A stretch of 5,532 nt of DNA from Hyphomicrobiales bacterium (GTDB lineage: Bacteria; Pseudomonadota; Alphaproteobacteria; Rhizobiales; Xanthobacteraceae). Each line of letters starts with the position of its first letter. Within the stretch, counting starts at the first letter, position 1. Location: positions 1 to 5,532 of the forward strand of contig PLTE01000178.1 in the NCBI GenBank assembly GCA_003164375.1. Direction: 5' to 3'. The notes beneath the pieces are model-generated. The model searched no databases and was not told the DNA's origin. It saw only the letters and a list, made by a program, of their open reading frames with translations. Made by a program: the position numbers and the translations under genes. This document shows, piece after piece, positions 1-5,532 of this stretch.

Positions 1-646
1 CGCCCTTCTCGTGGCCGAAGAGTTCCGATTCGATCAAATCGCGCGGGATTGCCGCCATATTGATGGCGACAAAAGGTCCGCTGCGCCGCTTGCCGTAGTC
101 ATGCAGCGCACGCGCCACCAGCTCCTTGCCGGTGCCGGATTCGCCTGAGATCATGACCGTCAAATCGGTCTGCATCAGCCGCGCCAAGACGCGATAGATT
201 TCCTGCATCGCCGGTGAGCGGCCGACCAGGGGGATAGAGTCGAATTCCTCGACCTTGGCGGGCGGCCGCGACTTTTCCTTCGGCTCCGAGAGCGCGCGGC
301 CGACAATCGCGATGAGCTCCTTGAGATCGAACGGCTTTGGCAAATATTCGTAGGCACCCCGCTCGGAGGCGCGAATGGCCGTCATGAACGTGTTCTGCGC
401 GCTCATAATGATGATCGGCAAGTCCGGTCGCAGTTTTTTGATGCGCGGCAACAGATCGAAGGCGTTTTCGTCCGGCAAAAGCACGTCGCTGATGATTAGA
501 TCGCCGTCGCCTTGGCTGATCCAGCGCCAAAGCGTGGCGGCATTGCCGGTGGAGCGGACCTCGTAACCGGCGCGCGACAGCGCCTGATTGAGCACGGTCC
601 GGATCGCTGAGTCATCGTCGGCGACGAGAATGCTACCCGCGGGCAT
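1..646 (-). CDS. ntrC: Nitrogen assimilation response regulator NtrC, 3' part missing (cut by window edge)
   Basis: This is the sigma-54-dependent activator of the NtrB/NtrC two-component system. When phosphorylated by NtrB under nitrogen limitation it drives transcription of genes such as glnA, glnK and amtB by remodelling sigma-54 RNA polymerase. About 215 residues are visible. The receiver domain (about 1-120) has the acidic pocket D11/D12, the phospho-acceptor D54 (in SDVLLPDE), S82 and K104 (in YLPKPF). After a linker, the AAA+ domain begins near VGRSPAMQEIY (141-151) and has the Walker A motif GESGTGKE (168-175). The window ends at ELFGHEKG, immediately before the expected GAFTGA sigma-54 contact loop, so that loop, Walker B and the Fis-type DNA-binding domain cannot be checked. 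The start ATG at 646 overlaps the TGA of ntrB by one base (TGATG), which points to translational coupling. The order of domains and the close link to ntrB favour NtrC over NtrX or another activator. Confidence 0.96.
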   Translation of the reverse strand, partial: MPAGSILVADDDSAIRTVLNQALSRAGYEVRSTGNAATLWRWISQGDGDLIISDVLLPDENAFDLLPRIKKLRPDLPIIIMSAQNTFMTAIRASERGAYEYLPKPFDLKELIAIVGRALSEPKEKSRPPAKVEEFDSIPLVGRSPAMQEIYRVLARLMQTDLTVMISGESGTGKELVARALHDYGKRRSGPFVAINMAAIPRDLIESELFGHEKG

Positions 647-1800
647 CAATGATCCCCTTGTGAATGCAGGGTACCGTCCGCCTCCGCGGCCTCAGCGTGA
701 TCGGGGGCGGTATATTTGGGCATGAGGATGCGGAACGTGGTTCGGCGCGGCTGCGACTCGCATTCGATGATGCCGCCATGGTCGCCGACGATTTTGGCGA
801 CCAGTGCGAGACCCAAACCCGATCCGCTCGGCTTGGTCGTAACGAAAGGATCGAAAAGGTGCGGCATCAATTCGTCGGGCACGCCTGGTCCGTTATCCCG
901 CACGCAAAATTCGAGTGGTAATGAGATGCGCGCGTTGCCGCCCGGCAGCGATAGTCGCACGCCCGGCCGGAACGCGGTGGTCAACGCGATTTCGCCGCCG
1001 CCGGAATTTTCACCGATCGACTCGGCGGCATTTTTGACCAGATTGAGAAAAACCTGCACCAGCTGATCGCGGTTGGCGAGCACCGGCGGCAGTGACGGAT
1101 CGTAGTCCTCGATAAATTTGATGTGCCGCGCGAAGCCGGATTGCGCCAGGCGCTTCACATGATCGAGCACGACATGGATGTTGATCGGCTCGCGCTCGAT
1201 CGGCCGTTCGTCGGTGAAGACTTCCATACGGTCGACGAGTTTCACGATCCGATCGGCTTCGTCGCAGATGAGCCGTGTCAATGTCCGGTCCTCATCCTCG
1301 ACGGATTGTTCGAGCAATTGTGCGGCGCCGCGGATGCCGGACAACGGATTTTTGATCTCATGGGCGAGCATGGCGGCGAGCGCACTGACCGAACGCGCCG
1401 CGCCGCGATGGGTGAGCTGACGATCCATTTTGTCGGCGATACTGCGCTCCTGCAGCATCACCACGACGTAATCGGGACGCTCGGGCAGCGGCGCGACGAA
1501 AAGGTCGACCAGCCGGTCGCCGGGATTACGCGGGGTGCCGAGATCGACCTTGTATTCGTTGACCGCGGCGCCGCGCCCGCGCACTTGCTCGATCAGTGGT
1601 AACAGCGGACTGCCGAACGGCACCAAATCGCGTAATAGGTTGCGCCGTAACAGCGCCACCGAAACCTCGAAAAAAGCTTCTGCCGCGACATTGGCATCGA
1701 CTACTTTACCGTCAGATGACACGACGATGACGGGATGCGGTAACGCATTGAGCACTGCGTCAGCAGCTGATGCAGCTAATAGTGGCGCGACGGCGCTCAT
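646..1800 (-). CDS. ntrB: Nitrogen regulation sensor histidine kinase NtrB
   Basis: This cytoplasmic kinase/phosphatase controls NtrC phosphorylation, normally under the control of the PII protein. The 384-residue product has an N-terminal PAS region (about 8-118, beginning ADAVLNALPHPVIVV). The dimerisation/phospho-acceptor domain has H147 in the H box HEIKNPLSGIRGAAQL. The ATPase domain has an N box (NLVKNAAES, 253-261), a G1 box DNGPGV (302-307), an F box LFDPFVTTK (315-323) and a G2 box GSGLGLAL (326-333). No membrane segment is visible, as expected for NtrB and unlike NtrY. The ATG at 1800 is preferred because GGAGAG lies 7 bases upstream and the family-like sequence starts here. An in-frame ATG at 1929 would add 43 residues with no NtrB resemblance. 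The gene is first in its transcription unit here and is coupled to ntrC. A dusB/nifR3 gene, often found in front of ntrB in alphaproteobacteria, is not present. Confidence 0.96.
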   Translation of the reverse strand: MSAVAPLLAASAADAVLNALPHPVIVVSSDGKVVDANVAAEAFFEVSVALLRRNLLRDLVPFGSPLLPLIEQVRGRGAAVNEYKVDLGTPRNPGDRLVDLFVAPLPERPDYVVVMLQERSIADKMDRQLTHRGAARSVSALAAMLAHEIKNPLSGIRGAAQLLEQSVEDEDRTLTRLICDEADRIVKLVDRMEVFTDERPIEREPINIHVVLDHVKRLAQSGFARHIKFIEDYDPSLPPVLANRDQLVQVFLNLVKNAAESIGENSGGGEIALTTAFRPGVRLSLPGGNARISLPLEFCVRDNGPGVPDELMPHLFDPFVTTKPSGSGLGLALVAKIVGDHGGIIECESQPRRTTFRILMPKYTAPDHAEAAEADGTLHSQGDH

Positions 1801-1807
1801 TGATTGG

Positions 1808-1813
1808 CTCTCC
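1808..1813 (-). promoter_or_regulatory. Ribosome binding site that decides the ntrB start
   Basis: On the minus strand GGAGAG lies 7 bases in front of the ATG at 1800. It supports this start over the in-frame ATG at 1929. A 10-base perfect palindrome (GAGGCGCCTC, 1816-1825) sits just upstream. It has no loop, so it is unlikely to mask the site as a hairpin. Confidence 0.6.
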
Positions 1814-2092
1814 AAGAGGCGCCTCCGAGTGCGCCCGTTGGAAATAAAAACTGTGAAGTCAGGGCCTTGGCCATTAAAAGTGAAATTCGGGTGTGCGTTG
1901 TCTTCGGTTGCACATGGATTAGGCGACAAAGCGTCATTGCATAGAGTTTAGCCAAAAAACTTCCAAGGGCGCAAGTGCTGCACTGCAATATACCTAACCT
2001 GTGCACATCACTAGCCCGCGAGGTCCCCGGCCGCCGCCGAGCGGTTCGCACATTGCCGGGACATGCGTTAAAGCCATAGCTGAACCGGAATT

Positions 2093-2098
2093 AGAGGG
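2093..2098 (+). promoter_or_regulatory. Ribosome binding site of ispDF
   Basis: AGAGGG lies 4 bases before the ATG at 2103. It supports this start over the open frame that reaches back to 2001, whose extra 34 residues (rich in Pro, Gly and Arg) do not look like IspD, and over the second ATG at 2112. Confidence 0.6.
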
Positions 2099-2102
2099 TT
2101 TT

Positions 2103-3284
2103 ATGACGGGCATGGTGGCTGCTGTCGTCGTTGCTGCCGGACGTGGCGAACGCGCCGGTGGCGGCGTGCCGAAGCAATATCGTGACATCGCAGGCGAGCC
2201 GATGATTCGGACGACGCTGTCTAGTCTGCTTAATCATCCGCAGATTGGACCGGTTCAGACGGTCATCTTCCCCGGCGACGAAGGCATCTATCGCGGGGCG
2301 GTCGCGGGCCTCGACGGACTGCCGGCGCCGGTTGCCGGTGGTGCAACGCGACAGGCCTCGGTGCGCGCCGGGCTCGAGGTGCTGACTTCAAGCTCACCCG
2401 ATATCGTCCTGATCCACGACGCTGCGCGCCCGTTTCTGACCGGCCGCCTGATCGACCGCGCGATCGCTGCAGCCAGGGTGGCCGGCGCTGCCGTGCCCGG
2501 CATCGTGATCCCCGACACCGTGAAAGAGATCGATGCCGCGGCGACCGTCGCCGCGACGCTCGACCGCAGCCGCTTGCGGATCGTGCAAACCCCACAGGCG
2601 TTCGTATTCGACCTCATCCTCGACGCGCACCGCCGTGCGGCTGCGGCTGGGCTCGAGAGCTTTACCGACGATGCCGCGCTGGCCGAATGGGCCGGTCATC
2701 GCGTCAGCGTCTTCGAAGGCGAAGCCGGCAATGTGAAGGTGACGACCAGCGACGATTTTGCCCGCGCCGAAATCATGCACCTGGCAAGTCTTTCTGACAT
2801 TCGTACCGGCAACGGATTCGACGTGCACGTTTTCGGCGACGGCGATCATGTCATGATCGGTGGCATCCGCATCCCGCATTCGCGCGGCCTGACCGGACAT
2901 TCCGACGCCGACGTTGTGCTTCACGCCCTGGTCGACGCCATTCTCGGCGCACTTGCCGACGGCGATATCGGCGCGCATTTTCCGCCATCCGATCCGCAAT
3001 GGAAAGGCGCCGCGTCGGACCGTTTTCTTGCATTCGCCTGCGAGCGGGTACGGGCGCGCCGCGGCATGATCGCCCATCTCGACGTGACAGTCGTTTGTGA
3101 GGAGCCGCGGGTGTCGCCGCATCGCGACGCCGTGCGAGCGCGCATCGCAGCGATAGCCGGTATCCCTGTCGCTCGCGTTGGTGTGAAGGCGACGACCAGC
3201 GAGAAACTCGGTTTCACGGGCCGCGGCGAGGGCATGGTGGCAATGGCGACGGCGACGGTGCGGTTGCCGTGGAGCGCGGCATGA
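2103..3284 (+). CDS. ispDF: Bifunctional IspDF: MEP cytidylyltransferase / MECDP synthase
   Basis: This fusion enzyme carries out two non-consecutive steps of the cytosolic MEP pathway. IspD joins CTP to 2-C-methyl-D-erythritol 4-phosphate, and IspF cyclises the later phosphorylated intermediate to the 2,4-cyclodiphosphate. The product has 393 residues, the usual size for alphaproteobacterial fusions. The IspD half (about 5-230) shows the nucleotide-binding VVVAAGRGERAGGG stretch with PKQY (23-26), the signature IHDAARPF (104-111), R155 in LDR and K212 in VKVTT. The IspF half begins at IRTGNGFDVH (233-242). Its expected zinc ligands D240, H242 and H274 are present, as are GHSDADVVLHALVDAILGA (265-283) and the closing motif TTSEKLGFTGRGEG (364-377). 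No residue that I would regard as essential is missing. The stop codon overlaps the start of cinA, so the two are very probably one transcription unit. Confidence 0.97.
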   Translation: MTGMVAAVVVAAGRGERAGGGVPKQYRDIAGEPMIRTTLSSLLNHPQIGPVQTVIFPGDEGIYRGAVAGLDGLPAPVAGGATRQASVRAGLEVLTSSSPDIVLIHDAARPFLTGRLIDRAIAAARVAGAAVPGIVIPDTVKEIDAAATVAATLDRSRLRIVQTPQAFVFDLILDAHRRAAAAGLESFTDDAALAEWAGHRVSVFEGEAGNVKVTTSDDFARAEIMHLASLSDIRTGNGFDVHVFGDGDHVMIGGIRIPHSRGLTGHSDADVVLHALVDAILGALADGDIGAHFPPSDPQWKGAASDRFLAFACERVRARRGMIAHLDVTVVCEEPRVSPHRDAVRARIAAIAGIPVARVGVKATTSEKLGFTGRGEGMVAMATATVRLPWSAA

Positions 3285-3784
3285 TCGAAGACAAGCTGCA
3301 CGGTGCGGCGCGCCGCGTCCTCGATCTGTGCCGCGCGCAGGGCCTGCATATCGTCACCGCGGAATCCTGCACCGGCGGGCTGGTGGCCGCGGCACTGACC
3401 GAAATCGCGGGCTCCTCCGAGGTCGTCGATTGCGGCTTCGTCACCTATTCTAACGCTGCCAAGCAAGCCATGCTCGACGTGCCGGCGGTGACGCTGGCGC
3501 GCCACGGCGCGGTGAGCGCGCAGACTGCGGCGGCGATGGCCAAAGGCGCGTTGAAGAATTCGCAAGCGGATTTCGCCGTCGCCATCACCGGCATCGCCGG
3601 TCCGGGCGGCGGCTCGAAACGAAAACCGGTCGGCCTCGTCTATTTCGCCGCCGCAAGCCGCAACGGCAAACGCCTCGCGCGGAGCCGGCGGTTCGGTAAG
3701 ATCGGGCGGCAACGGGTGCGGCTGCGTTCCGTCGAGCAAGCACTGGCGTTGCTTGAGACCTTAGCGGAGGACGCGCACGCTTGA
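3281..3784 (+). CDS. pncC: CinA C-terminal-domain protein, probable NMN amidohydrolase (PncC type)
   Basis: The 167-residue product consists only of the CinA C-terminal domain. Stand-alone members of this family deamidate nicotinamide mononucleotide to nicotinate mononucleotide in the pyridine nucleotide cycle, for example recovering NMN made by NAD-dependent DNA ligase. Visible family marks are AESCTGGLVAAALTE with the presumed catalytic serine S29, the block CGFVTYSNAAKQAML with Y56 and K61, and the glycine-rich TGIAGPGGG (103-111) followed by KPVGLVYFA. The MoaB/MogA-like N-terminal half of full-length CinA is absent, as is normal for proteobacterial short forms. The ATG at 3281 is preferred because it makes an ATGA overlap with the ispDF stop and has GGAG 6 bases upstream. 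An in-frame ATG at 3269 would add only four residues. NMN amidohydrolase activity is inferred from the family; some databases call such genes simply cinA. Confidence 0.92.
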   Translation: MIEDKLHGAARRVLDLCRAQGLHIVTAESCTGGLVAAALTEIAGSSEVVDCGFVTYSNAAKQAMLDVPAVTLARHGAVSAQTAAAMAKGALKNSQADFAVAITGIAGPGGGSKRKPVGLVYFAAASRNGKRLARSRRFGKIGRQRVRLRSVEQALALLETLAEDAHA

Positions 3785-3811
3785 CGGCCGATCGTTAACG
3801 GCGCGACACCG

Positions 3812-4177
3812 TCACCGGCTCCAGCCCCCCTCGCCGTGCTGGGACCAGTGTCCATTGTCGCCGAAACCGGACGACAGCTGCCAATGACCAGCCTGACGGT
3901 GGCCAAAATGGCTCTCCGAGCCATGGCTGGCCCAATGCCGGAAATCATGATCGGCGAAGTGATGCCCATGCGTATCGTGATGGGTGTCGCTGTGCTCTGC
4001 GTGTCGGACGCCGCGTCCGTAGAAGGAATGAAAGCTACCGCGGTAGAAGCCACCGCTAAGGCCCGCGCTCAAACCGCCGTGCGCACCGCCGGAGCCTCGC
4101 GCTGCGGCGTCGACCTGAGCCAAGGCGATGCCGAGACAAATGACCGCAGTCACGACGAAGAGGTTTTTCACACGCAT
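3812..4177 (-). CDS. Small exported histidine- and glycine-rich protein, function unknown
   Basis: I do not recognise a characterised family. The 121-residue product starts with a likely Sec signal peptide: basic MRVK, hydrophobic LFVVTAVICLGIALA, and AxA-type sites near residues 22-26. The only Cys (C14) is preceded by Ile, so it is not a lipobox. The mature part has 17 histidines, concentrated at 50-114 in clusters such as HAEHSDTHHDTHGHH, and a Gly/Ser-rich stretch at 28-54. It has no obvious fold. The composition suggests binding of metal ions in the periplasm or outside the cell, but this is inference only. The ATG at 4177 has AGGA 6 bases upstream and begins the signal peptide; an in-frame ATG at 4213 would bury it. 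A GATAAT at 4221-4216 on the same strand could be a -10 element, but no good -35 goes with it. The gene converges on cinA with 27 bases between the stops and no strong terminator there. Confidence 0.7.
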   Translation of the reverse strand: MRVKNLFVVTAVICLGIALAQVDAAARGSGGAHGGLSAGLSGGFYRGSFHSFYGRGVRHAEHSDTHHDTHGHHFADHDFRHWASHGSESHFGHRQAGHWQLSSGFGDNGHWSQHGEGGWSR

Positions 4178-4293
4178 CGGTTTCCTAGCCACGCCAGGCC
4201 ACAGTGACGCCATGCATTATCGGCCTTCGGCAGAGCGAAGGCGACCGCTTTCGCAATCAAACGATCGAGATAGTTAAGCGGAAAAATCCGCCA

Positions 4294-4342
4294 GAGCATG
4301 ATCCGGAAAAGTGGATACCAATTTTCCGAAAAGACCATGCTC
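4294..4342. repeat. Short palindromic intergenic repeat, Rhizobiales type
   Basis: This 49-base imperfect palindrome has GAGCATG at its left end and CATGCTC at its right end. Inside, CGGAAAA (4304-4310) pairs with TTTTCCG (4322-4328), and TGG pairs with CCA around a small loop. The sequence closely matches, from memory, a palindrome found in many copies between genes in Bradyrhizobium, Mesorhizobium and related genomes (GAGCATGATC...GGAAAA type). It has no coding capacity and probably spread as a non-autonomous repeat. The element lies between the coq10 terminator and the region in front of the histidine-rich gene. Confidence 0.75.
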
Positions 4343-4394
4343 AAACAAAATGCTAGAGCCCGGTTCTGATCCAATCAGGACCGATCAGGCTCTA
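4343..4394 (-). terminator. Repeat-like hairpin and probable terminator of lipA-coq10, containing the coq10 stop codon
   Basis: Read on the minus strand, the arm TAGAGCC (4394-4388) pairs with GGCTCTA (4360-4354). Inside it, past a 4-base bulge, CGGTCCTGAT pairs with ATCAGAACCG around a 3-base loop with a single mismatch. The stem is followed by GCATTTTGTTT, a T-rich run typical of an intrinsic terminator. The TAG that ends coq10 (4394-4392) is the first three bases of the stem. The arms (TAGAGC..., CTGATT/AATCAG) resemble a second class of palindrome I recall as common between genes in Bradyrhizobium-type genomes, so the terminator may derive from a repeat. Confidence 0.6.
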
Positions 4395-4847
4395 AGCCAC
4401 GCCGTACACTTCATCGGCACGCCGTTCGAAGGCGGCCGAAAAACGTCGGAAGGCTGCGTCAAACATCGCGCCCATCAACAGACCGAGCGTACGGCTACGG
4501 AATTCATAGGCGATGAAAAACTCGACCTCGCAAGCGATGTCTCCCGCCGCCCGGAACGTCCAGCGGTTGTTCATTTTCTGGAACGGGCCTTCGAGATATT
4601 GGACCAAAATCTGCAGTTTAGGGCGGTCGAGCGTGACGCGGGTGGTGAAGCTTTCGCGCACGAGCTTATAGGCGACCGTCATGTCGACGACGATTACCTC
4701 CCTGCCCTCGCTGTCGATCGTGCGCCGGCGCACGTGCAGCGCACGGCACAGCGGTACGAATTCCGGATAATGATCGACATCGGCAACAAGATCGAACATG
4801 TTGTTCGCGGAGTGCCGTACCCGCCGCTTGGTGGAAAATTGCGGCAT
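4392..4847 (-). CDS. Coq10/RatA-family START-domain protein, probable ubiquinone-binding protein
   Basis: The 151-residue product covers the whole polyketide cyclase/START-like domain of the family. Yeast Coq10 binds ubiquinone and aids respiration; the Escherichia coli relative RatA is reported to block joining of ribosomal subunits. Marks seen are the N-terminal FSTKRRVRHS, the block DLVADVDHYPEFVPLC (19-34) typical of the family, the beta-strand segment ending in GPFQKMNNRWTF (87-98), and a long C-terminal helix (about 117-147, LGLLMGAMFDAAFRRFSAAF) that closes the lipid pocket in START folds. It has no signal peptide. The ATG at 4847 lies three bases behind the lipA stop with no good ribosome binding site, so it is probably translated by coupling to lipA. 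No rnfH/ratB partner is next to it, which argues against a toxin-antitoxin role and for the Coq10-like one. The stop codon sits inside a hairpin repeat. Confidence 0.9.
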   Translation of the reverse strand: MPQFSTKRRVRHSANNMFDLVADVDHYPEFVPLCRALHVRRRTIDSEGREVIVVDMTVAYKLVRESFTTRVTLDRPKLQILVQYLEGPFQKMNNRWTFRAAGDIACEVEFFIAYEFRSRTLGLLMGAMFDAAFRRFSAAFERRADEVYGVA

Positions 4848-4850
4848 CGC

Positions 4851-5532
4851 TTAGCGGGCCGCTCGCAGCGCCTTCAGCCGTGCAAAAGCCTCGCCTGCGT
4901 GATGTGATGACCGCGTCAGCGGGCTTGCCGCGACCATTGAAAATCCCTTGGCATAGGCGATTGTCTCCAACGCCTGGAATTCTTCCGGCGGCACGAAGCG
5001 CACAACCGGATGATGCTTGCGCGACGGTTGCAGATATTGGCCGATAGTTAGGAAGTCGACGCCGGCCGCGCGCAAGTCATCCATGACCTGCAGGACCTCA
5101 TTACGCTCCTCGCCAAGGCCTAGCATGATGCCGGATTTGGTGAACATCGTAGCGTCGATGTCCTTGACCCGCTGCAATAACCGGATGGAGGCAAAGTATC
5201 GCGCGCCGGGTCGCACGGTGAGATATTTCGACGGTACCGTTTCCAGATTGTGGTTGAAGATGTCGGGTTTTGCAGTGACGACGATGTCCACTGCGCCATC
5301 CTTGCGCAAAAAATCCGGTGTCAGCACTTCAATCGTGGTGTCCGGGCAATGCGCGCGGATGGCGCGAATAACGGCTGCAAAATGTGCTGCCCCGCCGTCA
5401 TCGAGATCGTCGCGATCGACCGAGGTGATGACGACATGCGCCAGCCCGAGCTTCGCGGTTGCTTCCGCGACATGTTGCGGCTCGCTCGCATCGAGCGCAC
5501 CGGGCAGCCCGGTCTTGACGTTGCAGAAGGCG
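4851..5532 (-). CDS. lipA: Lipoyl synthase LipA, 5' part missing (cut by window edge)
   Basis: This radical-SAM enzyme inserts two sulphur atoms into octanoyl groups on 2-oxoacid dehydrogenase E2 subunits and the glycine cleavage H protein, giving the lipoyl cofactor. The last 226 residues are visible, against about 320 in the family. The fragment starts at AFCNVKTGLPGALD, which contains the third cysteine of the radical-SAM CxxxCxxC motif. The first two cysteines and the N-terminal auxiliary-cluster cysteines lie outside the window. Further family blocks are VVITSVDRDDLDDGG, EVLTPDFLRK, FNHNLETVPSKY, TKSGIMLGLGEERNEV, FLTIGQYLQPSRKHH and the C-terminal RSSHHAGE (207-214), which supplies the serine that binds the auxiliary iron-sulphur cluster. 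The frame stays open to the right edge, so the GTG at 5327 is an internal valine codon and not a start. It is the upstream gene of a lipA-coq10 operon. Confidence 0.97.
   Translation of the reverse strand, partial: AFCNVKTGLPGALDASEPQHVAEATAKLGLAHVVITSVDRDDLDDGGAAHFAAVIRAIRAHCPDTTIEVLTPDFLRKDGAVDIVVTAKPDIFNHNLETVPSKYLTVRPGARYFASIRLLQRVKDIDATMFTKSGIMLGLGEERNEVLQVMDDLRAAGVDFLTIGQYLQPSRKHHPVVRFVPPEEFQALETIAYAKGFSMVAASPLTRSSHHAGEAFARLKALRAAR

Larger units (their letters stand above)
1801..2102. other. Divergent intergenic region between ntrB and ispDF
   Basis: This 302-base spacer must hold the promoters of both ntrB (leftward) and ispDF (rightward). It is richer in A and T than the flanking genes between about 1840 and 2000. 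I could not pick a convincing -35/-10 pair on either strand. Weak candidates on the minus strand are TTGGAA and TATGCA 17 bases apart, within about 1964-1936. I see no clear NtrC dyad (TGCAC with a matching GTGCA half) and no sigma-54 -24/-12 element. The hexamer GCACAT occurs three times on the plus strand (1910, 2003, 2048), once inside the palindrome TGTGCACA (2000-2007). Reading frames across the spacer do not resemble known proteins and contain no trace of DusB. Confidence 0.5.

Noticed and set aside
1801..1929. N-terminal extension of ntrB to the in-frame ATG at 1929
   Set aside because: The extra 43 residues do not resemble NtrB, and the ATG at 1800 has a good ribosome binding site.
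2001..2102. N-terminal extension of ispDF to the in-frame ATG at 2001
   Set aside because: The added segment is rich in Pro, Gly and Arg and unlike IspD. The ATG at 2103 has AGAGGG just upstream and begins the conserved fold.
2921..3739. Long minus-strand open frame (272 codons) opposite ispDF and cinA
   Set aside because: Both plus-strand genes are well conserved families. The antisense frame is an effect of GC-rich codon use and spans two genes with no recognisable domain.
3785..3811. Possible bidirectional terminator between cinA and the histidine-rich gene
   Set aside because: Only 4-base inverted repeats (for example GCCG/CGGC) are present and no T-run follows, so it is not strong enough to call.
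4278..4291. Small hairpin GCGGA-AAAA-TCCGC
   Set aside because: A 5-base stem in a GC-rich genome is expected by chance, and nothing around it indicates a function.
4168..4374. Minus-strand open frame of 68 codons across the palindromic repeats
   Set aside because: It passes through both repeat elements and overlaps the start of the histidine-rich gene. No ribosome binding site or domain supports it.
4392..4847. A toxin-antitoxin module (RatA label)
   Set aside because: No antitoxin or RatB/RnfH gene is adjacent, and the gene is coupled to lipA, so a Coq10-type role fits better.
4311..4907. Plus-strand open frame (198 codons) opposite coq10
   Set aside because: It runs from the palindromic repeats across coq10 into lipA on the opposite strand and has no family resemblance.

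Overview
The window looks like a piece of an alphaproteobacterial chromosome, most likely from the Bradyrhizobium/Rhodopseudomonas side of the Hyphomicrobiales. The reasons are the GC-rich codon use, a fused IspDF enzyme, an NtrB/NtrC pair with protein sequences typical of that group, a Coq10/RatA-type gene directly behind lipA, and a short palindromic intergenic repeat of a kind I recall being common in those genomes. The species assignment is an inference from recognised sequence patterns, not from a search.

Layout from left to right. (1) On the minus strand, ntrB (1800 to 646) runs into ntrC (646 to the left edge, cut inside the AAA+ domain); the genes share one base in a TGATG junction. 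(2) A 302-base divergent spacer (1801-2102) carries the upstream regions of both ntrB and ispDF. (3) On the plus strand, ispDF (2103-3284) overlaps cinA/pncC (3281-3784) by four bases, ATGA. (4) Convergent with these, on the minus strand, is a small exported histidine-rich protein of unknown function (4177-3812). (5) A spacer (4178-4391) holds two different imperfect palindromes; the second looks like the terminator of the operon to its right and also carries that operon's last stop codon. (6) On the minus strand, lipA (cut by the right edge) is followed after three bases by a coq10/ratA-family gene (4847-4392).

Functionally this is mostly core metabolism and regulation. NtrB/NtrC sense nitrogen status and activate sigma-54 promoters. 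IspDF carries out two steps of the MEP isoprenoid pathway, which supplies precursors of ubiquinone and other isoprenoids. The CinA C-terminal-type protein recycles the NMN by-product of NAD-dependent reactions. LipA makes the lipoyl cofactor, and the START-fold protein probably binds ubiquinone.

I found no clear undescribed system. The points most worth a second look are the absence of dusB/nifR3 from its usual place in front of ntrB, the repeat-derived stop codon and terminator behind coq10, and the histidine-rich exported protein.
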